From NCBI GenBank assembly GCA_963819905.1, contig CAWFXP010000005.1, positions 124,001 to 188,000 on the forward strand: a DNA stretch of 64,000 bases. The letters are read 5' to 3'. This DNA comes from CAWCQC01 sp963819905 (GTDB lineage Bacteria > Actinomycetota > Thermoleophilia > Gaiellales > Gaiellaceae). Below, in pieces: positions 57,302 to 64,000 of this stretch. The notes beneath the pieces were generated by a model that was not told the DNA's origin, made no database searches, and was given only the letters and a program-made list of their open reading frames with translations. The translations under genes and the position numbers were made by a program. Each line of letters opens with the position of its first letter. The stretch's first letter is position 1.

Positions 57302-57909
57302 GCGGGGACCGGCTCGACGAGCAGTCGGTCGGCCCGGATCCGATCGTCGAGGTCCGCAGCTGGCTCCGGGCGGCGCAGGACGCGGGCATCCCGAACGCCG
57401 ACGCGATGGTCGTCGCCACGGCCACGTCCGACGGACGGCCCTCGGCGCGCGTGGTGCTCCTGCGCGGCCTCGACGAGCGGGGCTTCGTCTTCTTCACGAA
57501 CTACGAGAGCCGCAAGGCAGCCGACCTCGAGCAGAATCCGCGCGCCGCGCTCGCGCTGTACTGGGAGCCGCTCGGCCGGCAGGTACGGGTCGAGGGCACC
57601 GTCGCCCGGACGGACGCGGCGGAGTCGGCCGCCTACTTCGCCGGGCGACCGCGCCCGAGCCGCCTCGGTGCCTGGGCCTCGCCGCAGAGCCGGGTGATCG
57701 CCTCCCGTGCCGAGCTCGAGGGGCTTCTGGAGAGCGCCGCGCAGCGGTTCGAGGGCGAGGAACCGCCGCTGCCTCCCTTCTGGGGCGGGTACCGCGTCAT
57801 CCCGGAGACGATCGAGCTCTGGCAGCACCGCGACGACCGCCTCCACGACCGCGTGCGCTTCAGCCGGCAGCCCGCCGGCGGCTGGCGCATCGAGCGCCTT
57901 GCGCCGTAG
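57298..57909 (+). CDS. pdxH: Pyridoxamine 5'-phosphate oxidase
   Basis: ATG 57298 overlaps the kinase stop (ATGA). The 203-residue product has MVVATATSDGRPSARVVLLR, GFVFFTNYESRKAADLEQNP, ALYWEPLGRQVRVEG, AWASPQSRVI and the C-terminal FWGGYRVIPETIELWQ and DRVRFSR with GGWRIERLAP, all PdxH signatures for FMN and PLP binding. It oxidises PNP or PMP to PLP. It is last in the dehydrogenase-kinase unit and convergent with the SCP2 gene (14 nt). Confidence 0.93.
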   Translation: MSGDRLDEQSVGPDPIVEVRSWLRAAQDAGIPNADAMVVATATSDGRPSARVVLLRGLDERGFVFFTNYESRKAADLEQNPRAALALYWEPLGRQVRVEGTVARTDAAESAAYFAGRPRPSRLGAWASPQSRVIASRAELEGLLESAAQRFEGEEPPLPPFWGGYRVIPETIELWQHRDDRLHDRVRFSRQPAGGWRIERLAP

Positions 57910-57923
57910 ACGCCGATCCTCCC

Positions 57924-58235
57924 CTAGAGGAACAGCTCCTTGATCTTCAGCGCGAGGCTCATGTCTCCGTCGACCTTGATCTTCCCCGTCATGAACGCGG
58001 TCATCGGGTTCTGCTTGCCCGCGCGGAGCCGGGAGAAGACGTCCTCGCTCATGCTGATGACGCAATCGGCGGCATCCTGGGACTCCGAGACGGTGGCCGC
58101 GCCGTCCGCGACCGCGACGTGCCAGCTGCCGGAGCCCTTGATGTCGAAGCGGTAGGAGGCGTTGACGCCCTCGAGCTTCGCAGGGTCGAGCCGGCTCTCG
58201 AGGCCGCTGAAGAACTCTCGCGCGCTGTCTGCCAT
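57924..58235 (-). CDS. SCP2 sterol-binding domain protein
   Basis: A 103-residue single-domain protein: FFSGLESRLDPAKLEGVNAS, SYRFDIKGSGSWHVAVADG, ADCVISMSEDVFSRLRAGKQ and NPMTAFMTGKIKVDGDMSLALKIKELF. The MTGKIKVxGDMxLALKL ending is the SCP2 signature. It forms a hydrophobic tunnel that binds lipids or fatty acyl-CoA. It follows the MFS gene by 8 nt, so the two are in one operon. Ligand unknown. Confidence 0.88.
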   Translation of the reverse strand: MADSAREFFSGLESRLDPAKLEGVNASYRFDIKGSGSWHVAVADGAATVSESQDAADCVISMSEDVFSRLRAGKQNPMTAFMTGKIKVDGDMSLALKIKELFL

Positions 58236-58243
58236 CGAATCTC

Positions 58244-59437
58244 CTAGATCGTCGGGGCTGCAGTGGTCGGGGCAGGTTCTACCAGCCCGGCCTGCCGCTG
58301 CCGCGGCAGGAAGACTGCGAGCACCGCACCGAGCGCGGGCCCTGCCGCGGTCGCGAGCACGGCCGTCTCGAGGTCGACCGAATCTGCGATGCCGCCGAGC
58401 GCCACCGCGGAAACCCCGCCGAGGCCGATTGCGAGCCCCACCGACAACCCCGACGCCAGCCCGATTCGGCTCGGCAGGTATTCCTGGCCGAGAACCACGG
58501 TCACGCCGAACGTGCCGATGACGGCGGCGCCCGCGAGGACGAGCGCGACATCGCCCGGGATGCCGCCGACGAGCACGTAGACGACGATCAGGGGCACGGA
58601 GATCACGTAGCTGCCGACGATCACCGGCTTTCGCCCCAGGCGGTCGGCCAGCGGTCCGCCGATCAGGGTGCCGACGGCCCCGGCGAGCAGGAACAGCGAC
58701 AGGAGCCGGGTGCCCCACTCCTCGCTGGCGCCCTGCGACACCTCCCAGAGAGGCACGAACGTGAAGAGCCCGTAGTGGGGGATGCTTCGCAGCGCCACAA
58801 CCGCGAGAAGCAGCACGAACGCGCCGGGGCGGTCCCGGCCGGTGTCGTGCCAGGCCTGCGATCCCCCCCGCGGCGCGAACCCGTCGATGTAGCCGCGCTC
58901 GCGGAGGAGCCAGACGGCGACGACGATCCCCGGGATCGCGATCAGGAGGCCGCCCTCGAGCCCGAGAGCCAGGATGAGCGTCGAGGCGACCACCGGGCCG
59001 ATCGCGAAGCCGAGGTTGCCGCCGACGGAGAAAACCGCCATTCCGCTCGCGCGCCGCGTGCCGCTCACGTAGCTCGCGAACTTCATTCCCTCCGGGTGGA
59101 ACGCCGCGATGCCCAGGCTCGACACGAGCACTGCCGCCAGCAGGAGCGGGTACGTCGGCGACACGGCGGCAAGCGCGATTCCGATCCCGGCCAGGGCGAC
59201 GCCGACGGGCAGAAGCCACATCGCGCCGCGGCGGTCAGACCACAGCCCGAACGCCGGCTGCACGATCGACGAGGCAAAGGTCGCGACCAGCACGACCGCC
59301 GCCGCGAGCGTGTAGGTGAGGTCGAGCTTCGGAATGAGGAAGACGAGCAGCGCCGGAACCGAGCCCTGCGCGAGGTCGGCCGCCAGATGACCGGCCGACA
59401 GGCTCGTCATCGCCCGCCGGTCGACGCCGCCTGCCAC
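58244..59437 (-). CDS. MFS transporter of the fosmidomycin-resistance (FSR) type
   Basis: GTG 59437 gives 397 residues with 12 membrane segments; an internal ATG at 59410 is another possible start. LSAGHLAADLAQGSVPALLVFL opens the protein, WSDRRGAMWLLPVG is the MFS loop motif, and LGIAAFHPEGMKFASYVSGTRRASGMAVF is the long loop and helix typical of FSR-type carriers (AAFHPEG). PLADRLGRKPVIVGSY repeats the loop motif in the second half. It exports a small compound; the substrate is unknown. A minus-strand TATCCT box lies 7 nt before the GTG. Confidence 0.83.
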   Translation of the reverse strand: MAGGVDRRAMTSLSAGHLAADLAQGSVPALLVFLIPKLDLTYTLAAAVVLVATFASSIVQPAFGLWSDRRGAMWLLPVGVALAGIGIALAAVSPTYPLLLAAVLVSSLGIAAFHPEGMKFASYVSGTRRASGMAVFSVGGNLGFAIGPVVASTLILALGLEGGLLIAIPGIVVAVWLLRERGYIDGFAPRGGSQAWHDTGRDRPGAFVLLLAVVALRSIPHYGLFTFVPLWEVSQGASEEWGTRLLSLFLLAGAVGTLIGGPLADRLGRKPVIVGSYVISVPLIVVYVLVGGIPGDVALVLAGAAVIGTFGVTVVLGQEYLPSRIGLASGLSVGLAIGLGGVSAVALGGIADSVDLETAVLATAAGPALGAVLAVFLPRQRQAGLVEPAPTTAAPTI

Positions 59438-59485
59438 GCCGCGCAGGATAGCCCGCCGCTCCCGGCGGGCTCGAGCTCCCTCGGA

Positions 59486-59683
59486 TCAGGCCGCCTGGAA
59501 CGTCGGGCGATAGCGCGCGATCAACGCGCGTGAGAGCTCCCACTGAACCCGAACGATGGCGAGGCGGTTCCGCTCCAGCTCCGATCGCTCGGCGCTCGAC
59601 GAGCGCAGCCGCTCGCGCTCGAGGACAAGGGTGTCGAGCTGCTTCTGAAGCGTTTCCACGACAGGGGAAGACTGCTCGGTCAC
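59486..59683 (-). CDS. Small coiled-coil protein (65 residues)
   Basis: GTG 59683 starts TEQSSPVVETLQKQLDTLVL, followed by ERERLRSSSAERSELERNRLA and VQWELSRALIARYRPTFQAA. Heptad-like Leu spacing and high charge indicate one long helix or coiled coil. It has no signal or membrane segment. The gene is divergent from pepA, with 33 nt between the starts. Family not recognised. Confidence 0.5.
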   Translation of the reverse strand: MTEQSSPVVETLQKQLDTLVLERERLRSSSAERSELERNRLAIVRVQWELSRALIARYRPTFQAA

Positions 59684-59716
59684 GACCGGCTCAGGGTAAC
59701 CTGCCCCCCGGACACG

Positions 59717-61222
59717 ATGCGCCGCCAACCGATCGAGATCGTCGCCGTCGACGCGGTGCCCACCGACGTGGAGGCGGACGTGCTCGCAGTGACGGTCACC
59801 GAGCCCGCGACGCTCTCCAACGAGGCCAAGGCAGTCGACCAGGCTCTCGACGGCCGCCTGGCCCATCTCGTCGCCGACGGCGAGGTAAAGGGGACGACCG
59901 GGCGGGTCACCCTGGTCCACACCCGCGGCGAGCTCGGCTCGCAGCGCGTGGCGGTCGTGGGGATCGGCGCCGAGGAGGCCGTGGAGGCCGACACCCTCCG
60001 GACCGCCGCCGCCCGGGTCGCTGCGCGAGCCGCGCACGTCGGCGGGGGCACGGTCGCCTGGACGATCGGCGGCGAGGGCCGGCTGGGCGCGGCCGAGCAG
60101 GCCCGCGCGATCGTCGACGGGACGGTTCTCACGGCGTACGACCCCGGGGCCTGGAAGACGAACGGGGAGCGACAGACGCCGATCACGCGACTCGTCCTCG
60201 TGGGCCAGGCCGCACCGGCGGCCGGCGACGCCGCCGCTCGCGCAGGCGTGGTCGCGGAGTGGACGAACCGCTGTCGCGAGCTCGTCGACATGCCGGCCAA
60301 CGAGCTCACGCCGGAACGCCTCGCGGCCGCCGCCTCGGACATCGCCGACGGCTCCGACCAGCTTCGCTTCGACGCGCTCGGCCCCCGCGAGATCGCCGGC
60401 GCCGGCATGGGCGCGTTCGCCGGGGTCGCGAGCGGCAGCGCCGTGGAGCCGCGACTGGTCATACTCGAGTATTCGCCGCCCACGGCGGGTGAGGTTCACC
60501 TGGGCCTCGTCGGGAAGGCGATCACCTTCGACAGCGGCGGGCTCTCGCTGAAGCCGTCGCGGGGCATGGACGAGATGAAGACCGACATGGCCGGCGGCGC
60601 GGCGGTTCTCGCGGCCACCGGCGCGATCGCGGCGCTCGGCATCCCCGTGCGCGTGACCGCAGTCGTGCCGGCCTGCGAGAACATGCCGGACGGTCGTGCC
60701 TACCGGCCCGGTGACATCCTCACCGCGCTGAACGGGAAGACGATCGAGGTGACGAACACCGACGCCGAGGGTCGCCTCGTGCTCGCGGACGCTCTCGTCG
60801 ATGCCCGCCGACGCGGCGCGACGCACGTCCTCGACCTCGCCACGCTGACCGGCTCCGTCGTGATCGCGCTCGGCGACTTCTACGCAGGCCTGCTCGGCAA
60901 CGACCAGGCCTGGGTAGACGAGGTCGAGGCGGCCGGCGCCGCGTCCGGCGATCACGCGTGGCCGCTCCCCCTCCACGAGACGTATGCCCGCTACATCAAG
61001 TCGACCTACGCCGACATGAAGAACTCGTCCGACTTGCGTCAGGCCGGCCCGATCTACGCCGCGCGCTTCCTCCAGGAGTTCGCCGGCGACGGCCCCTGGG
61101 CCCACCTCGACATCGCCGGCACCGCCTATCTCGAACGCAGCCGGGGCGACTACTACACGAGCAAGGGCTCCACGGGGTTCGGCGTCCGGCTGATCGCGGC
61201 ACTCGCCGAACGGCTCGCCTGA
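59717..61222 (+). CDS. pepA: Leucyl aminopeptidase (M17 family)
   Basis: A 501-residue protein with the full M17 catalytic set: LVGKAITFDSGGLSLKPSRG (metal-binding Lys and Asp), DEMKTDMAGGAAVLAATGAI, PACENMPDGRAYRPGDIL and the signature NTDAEGRLVLADAL. The N-terminal 160 residues form the hexamer-binding domain. It removes N-terminal Leu and other residues from peptides in the cytosol with two metal ions. Its TGA overlaps the ATG of the acyl-CoA dehydrogenase (TGATG). Confidence 0.95.
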   Translation: MRRQPIEIVAVDAVPTDVEADVLAVTVTEPATLSNEAKAVDQALDGRLAHLVADGEVKGTTGRVTLVHTRGELGSQRVAVVGIGAEEAVEADTLRTAAARVAARAAHVGGGTVAWTIGGEGRLGAAEQARAIVDGTVLTAYDPGAWKTNGERQTPITRLVLVGQAAPAAGDAAARAGVVAEWTNRCRELVDMPANELTPERLAAAASDIADGSDQLRFDALGPREIAGAGMGAFAGVASGSAVEPRLVILEYSPPTAGEVHLGLVGKAITFDSGGLSLKPSRGMDEMKTDMAGGAAVLAATGAIAALGIPVRVTAVVPACENMPDGRAYRPGDILTALNGKTIEVTNTDAEGRLVLADALVDARRRGATHVLDLATLTGSVVIALGDFYAGLLGNDQAWVDEVEAAGAASGDHAWPLPLHETYARYIKSTYADMKNSSDLRQAGPIYAARFLQEFAGDGPWAHLDIAGTAYLERSRGDYYTSKGSTGFGVRLIAALAERLA

Positions 61223-62367
61223 TGGATCTCGACGTCGGCGAGGAGCGCGAGCTGCTCCGCGCGACGGTTCGCGCCTTTGCCGAGGAGCGCGTGGGGCCCG
61301 TCGCGGAGCAGCTCGACCACGAGCACCGCTTCCCCTACGACATCGTGGACGGGCTCGCCGAGCTCGGGCTCATGGGCATCCCGCTGCCGGAGGCCTACGG
61401 CGGGGCCGGGGCGGACACCCTTTCGTACGCGATCGCCGTCGAGGAGCTCGCGCGCGTCGACTCCTCCGTGGCGATCACCGTCGCCGCGCACACGTCGCTC
61501 GGCGCGATGCCGATCTACCTGTTCGGCACGGACGAGCAGAGGGAACGCTGGCTGCCCGATCTCGCCTCGGGACGCCGGCTCGCGGCGTTCGGGCTCACCG
61601 AGCCGGAAGCAGGCTCCGATGCCGGCGCGACCCGTACGACGGCCGAGCTCCGTGACGGCCGCTGGCTCGTGAACGGCTCGAAGATCTTCATCACGAACGC
61701 GGGAACCGACATCACCGCCTGCGTCACGATCACCGCGGTCACAGGGCAGCAGGACGGGCAGCCGGAGATCTCGAATCTCGTCGTCCCGAACGGCACGCCC
61801 GGCTACGAGATCTCGGCGCCGATGCGAAAGCTCGGCTGGCACGCCTCGGACACCCGCATCCTGTCGTTTGCGGACTGCGCTGTTCCGGAGGATCACCTGC
61901 TGGGTGCCCGGGGCGAGGGCTTCCGGCAGTTCCTCGAGATCCTCGACGGCGGACGGATCTCGGTCGCGGCACTCGCCCTCGGGCTGTCTCGCGGCGCCTA
62001 CGAGCTCGCGCTCGCGCACGCGAAGGAGCGGCGGCAGTTCGGCCGGCCGATCGGACGTTTCCAGGCGGTCCAGTTCAAGCTGGCCGACATGGCCACCGAG
62101 ATCGAGGCCGGGCGGGCGCTCACCTACCGGGCGGCGTGGCTCAAGGACCAGGGCAGGCCGTTCGCGCTCGCGGCGGCCCAGGCGAAGCTGTTCACGGGCG
62201 AGCTGTCCAATCGCGTCGTCAACGAGGCGCTCGAGCTCCACGGCGGTTCAGGCTTCATGGAGGAGTCGCCGATCGCCCGCTTCTACCGCGACCAGAAGGT
62301 GCTCGAGATCGGCGAAGGGACGAACGAGATCCAGCGGCTGGTCATCGCCCGCGAGCTCGGGCTCTGA
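61222..62367 (+). CDS. Acyl-CoA dehydrogenase
   Basis: ATG 61222 gives 381 residues. LMGIPLPEAYGGAGADTLSY, FGLTEPEAGSDAGATRTTAEL, WLVNGSKIFITNAGTDI, RRQFGRPIGRFQAVQFKLADM and LELHGGSGFMEESPIARFYRDQKVLEIGEGTNEIQRL-type end define the family. The Glu of the EGT motif (catalytic base position of short- and medium-chain enzymes) is present, while isovaleryl-CoA enzymes have it elsewhere. It therefore looks like a short- or branched-chain dehydrogenase. It is coupled to pepA. The 239 nt after it hold no gene I can support. Confidence 0.92.
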   Translation: MDLDVGEERELLRATVRAFAEERVGPVAEQLDHEHRFPYDIVDGLAELGLMGIPLPEAYGGAGADTLSYAIAVEELARVDSSVAITVAAHTSLGAMPIYLFGTDEQRERWLPDLASGRRLAAFGLTEPEAGSDAGATRTTAELRDGRWLVNGSKIFITNAGTDITACVTITAVTGQQDGQPEISNLVVPNGTPGYEISAPMRKLGWHASDTRILSFADCAVPEDHLLGARGEGFRQFLEILDGGRISVAALALGLSRGAYELALAHAKERRQFGRPIGRFQAVQFKLADMATEIEAGRALTYRAAWLKDQGRPFALAAAQAKLFTGELSNRVVNEALELHGGSGFMEESPIARFYRDQKVLEIGEGTNEIQRLVIARELGL

Positions 62368-62606
62368 GGACTCCCCGAGCAAGCGCCCTTCGTGCCGTCT
62401 TGCGCGCGAGAGCGTGACAGATCGTCGGAGGTTTTCCGAGGGGTCTGACCCCTGGTTTCGCAGACGGCCGACATCGCGTTCTGGCTTCGTGGCTCTCGAA
62501 GCGCGCACGCGGGCGCAGAGGCGCTGCGCCTTCTCGCGAGGAACGTGCCGAAGGTGTGCCGATCCGCCCACAGCCCGCAGGCCGCGAGCGGCGCGGGCAC
62601 CCGGGG

Positions 62607-63794
62607 CTAGCTGACGCGCTCGACCGGGTAGCCCCAGGCTTTCATCAGGCCGATCAGCTCGACGCAGTGATCCTCGCCGCGCGTCAAGAGGATCAGCCCG
62701 ATACCGGTGTCGCCCATCGGCAGGTCGATCCCCTCGCGCTCGTGCTTTACCTCGAGAACGTTGACACCCTCGGCGGCGATCCGCGTCAGCAGGAGGCCGA
62801 GCTGGCCCGGACGGTCGGCGACCCGCGTGCGAACGACCAGGTGCCGACCGGCCTCGGTGAGCGCGTACCGCGTCACCTCGACGAGCAGGCTCGCGTCGAT
62901 GTTCCCGCCGGAGAGAACGATGCAGACGGGGCCCTCACCCGGTATCCGGCCGGCGAGCAACGCTGCCACCCCGGCCGCCCCGGCGCCTTCGACGACGAGC
63001 TTCGATCGCTCGAGCAGGAGGACGATCGACTGCGCGATCTCCTCGTCCGAGACGGTGACGATCGCTTCGAGCCTGTCCGCCAGGATCGGGCGGGTAAGCG
63101 ATCCAGGCTGCTTCACCGCGATGCCGTCCGCGATCGTCGGGCCGAGCTCGGTGCTCCCCGCAAGCGGCGCGCAGCGCTCGGCCTGGACACCCACGAGGCG
63201 CAGGCCGGGGCGCGTCTCGCCGAGCGCCAGCGCGATCCCCGAGCAGAGGCCGCCCCCACCGACCGGAACGACGACACGCTCGACCTCGGGCAGCTGCTCG
63301 TCGAGCTCGAGCCCGAGCGTGCCCTGGCCGGCCACGACGACCGGATCGTCGAACGGATGAACGATCGTCGCCCCTGTTTCCTCGGCTCGGGCCCGGGCGG
63401 CGAGCAGCGACTCGTCGAGCAGCTCTCCGGCCAGCACGACGTCTGCGCCGTAGCCGCGTGTCGCCTCGAGCTTCGCGAGCGCCGGGTTCTCGGGCATGAA
63501 CACCGTCGCGCCGATTTCCGCCTCGCGGGCGGCCCAGGCAACCGCCTGCCCGTGATTGCCGGCGCTCGCCGCAATCACGCCTGCGCGTCGCTGCTCGTCC
63601 GTGAGCGACGCCAGCTTCGTGACCGCCCCACGAACCTTGAACGACCCGGTCCGCTGGAGGTTCTCGGCCTTCAGGTACACGGAGCGGCCGCTCAGGCGCG
63701 AGAGCGTCTCCGAGCGTTGCACCGGGGTCTCCCGGGCGACGCCGCGGAGCGCTCGGCGCGCGGCCGCGATGTCAGCGGGACGCGGTGGCTCCAT
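62607..63794 (-). CDS. ilvA: Threonine ammonia-lyase with C-terminal ACT domain
   Basis: ATG 63794 gives 395 residues. LKAENLQRTGSFKVRGAVT carries the PLP lysine, ASAGNHGQAVAWAAREAEIG the Asn loop, and PVGGGGLCSGIALALGE the phosphate loop. Residues about 320-395 form a single ACT-like domain (VVRTRVADRPGQLGLLLTRIAAEGVNV). It deaminates threonine to 2-oxobutyrate. The size and single ACT domain fit the short IlvA/TdcB-like class. Its start overlaps the end of the MeaB-like gene, so both are in one operon. Confidence 0.9.
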   Translation of the reverse strand: MEPPRPADIAAARRALRGVARETPVQRSETLSRLSGRSVYLKAENLQRTGSFKVRGAVTKLASLTDEQRRAGVIAASAGNHGQAVAWAAREAEIGATVFMPENPALAKLEATRGYGADVVLAGELLDESLLAARARAEETGATIVHPFDDPVVVAGQGTLGLELDEQLPEVERVVVPVGGGGLCSGIALALGETRPGLRLVGVQAERCAPLAGSTELGPTIADGIAVKQPGSLTRPILADRLEAIVTVSDEEIAQSIVLLLERSKLVVEGAGAAGVAALLAGRIPGEGPVCIVLSGGNIDASLLVEVTRYALTEAGRHLVVRTRVADRPGQLGLLLTRIAAEGVNVLEVKHEREGIDLPMGDTGIGLILLTRGEDHCVELIGLMKAWGYPVERVS

Positions 63795-64000
63795 TGTCGC
63801 CGATCTGAAATACGCGTTCGAGAATCTGCTGGACGGCGGTGAGTGGGTCGAGCTCGCGACGTTCGACGGCGTCGAGGAGACGCCGAAGCTCCGGGTCGTC
63901 CGCGACGCGCCGCTCGAGATGGTCTCGCGCACGGCCGCTCGCCAGCGCGAACACCTCGGCAGACAGGCTGCGCCGGCGGCGCTCGGCCAGCCGGCCCTCC
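63772..64000 (-). CDS. C-terminal end of a MeaB/ArgK-like GTPase (partial)
   Basis: The minus frame enters from the right edge and stops at 63772. About 75 residues are seen: EGRLAERRRRSLSAEVFALA, then DHLERRVADDPELRRLLDAV and ERRELDPLTAVQQILERVFQ. The helical ending with xRRELDPxTAxxxILERV is the C-terminal dimerisation region of MeaB-type GTPases, which guard methylmalonyl-CoA mutase and help load adenosylcobalamin. The G domain is outside the window. It overlaps the ilvA start by 23 nt. The product of IlvA, 2-oxobutyrate, leads to propionyl-CoA and so to this mutase, which supports the call. Confidence 0.65.
   Translation of the reverse strand, partial: EGRLAERRRRSLSAEVFALASGRARDHLERRVADDPELRRLLDAVERRELDPLTAVQQILERVFQIGDNGATASR

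Noticed and set aside
62368..62606. Possible RNA gene in the gap before ilvA
   Set aside because: No cloverleaf, no conserved tRNA arms and no riboswitch signature could be found; only a short GGGGTCTGACCCC palindrome-like stretch.

Overview
The window is one stretch of a GC-rich bacterial chromosome with dense genes, many GTG starts and many 1-4 nt stop/start overlaps. A class E sortase with an LPFTG mini-protein, an L,D-transpeptidase, CAP proteins, an NrtR-type Nudix regulator and frequent leaderless-looking starts all fit an actinomycete. From general memory of similar gene sets I would guess the Thermoleophilia (Gaiella/Solirubrobacter-like), but that is inference. No tRNA, rRNA, CRISPR array, transposase or phage gene was seen.

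Positions 1-30 kb are a cell-surface region. It holds the tail of an O-antigen polymerase, a phytase-like lipoprotein, a 1,182-residue repeat protein (SwmB-type modules), a flippase, a phosphodiesterase/phosphatase, two alginate-lyase-fold proteins, an RTX-type calcium-binding protein and a sulfotransferase. A minus-strand operon (23434 down to 12524) follows. It encodes a Pro-rich anchored protein, a degenerate GGDEF protein, a WbaP-type sugar transferase, a nucleotidyltransferase/P-loop kinase fusion, an HprK-like P-loop protein, a methyltransferase-like/APH fusion, a GT4 glycosyltransferase, a second thymidylate-kinase-like protein, an ATP-grasp protein and an alginate-lyase-fold protein. 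It has a TTGACA-N17-TATGGT promoter. Downstream on the plus strand are an O-antigen ligase/TPR protein, an LPFTG mini-protein, a polysaccharide deacetylase and a sortase, then wall genes (L,D-transpeptidase, two CAP proteins). The set resembles exosortase-associated exopolysaccharide loci, but no exosortase is visible and a sortase stands in the region.

Positions 30-43 kb are core metabolism. A thiolase, 3-hydroxyacyl-CoA dehydrogenase and cobalamin adenosyltransferase run leftward. A complete tryptophan operon runs rightward: promoter, trpL leader peptide with Trp-Trp-Asp-Trp, attenuator terminator, then trpE-G-D-CF-B-A. After it comes an nrtR gene divergent from nadB-nadC-nadA.

Positions 43-64 kb hold an acyl-CoA carboxylase set (carboxyltransferase, enoyl-CoA hydratase, biotin carboxylase/BCCP) resembling leucine catabolism, a 50-residue KFGKK-repeat micro-protein, and a subtilase-GAF pair. 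They also hold an MFS/cyclic-nucleotide-binding fusion, an ECF sigma factor with a small partner, and a one-carbon group (cyclodeaminase divergent from a dimethylglycine/sarcosine-dehydrogenase-like protein, a small-molecule kinase, PdxH). Leucyl aminopeptidase, acyl-CoA dehydrogenase, threonine ammonia-lyase and the tail of a MeaB-like GTPase close the window. The adenosyltransferase at 30 kb and MeaB at the end together suggest adenosylcobalamin-dependent methylmalonyl-CoA metabolism.

Six otherwise intact genes (ATP-grasp, thymidylate-kinase-like, hydroxyacyl-CoA dehydrogenase, trpE, trpG, biotin carboxylase) each carry one apparent extra nucleotide. All six shifts go the same way, and in trp they fuse three genes into one open frame. 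Sequencing or assembly insertions are the simplest explanation; the annotation below gives the gene boundaries that the alternate frames preserve.
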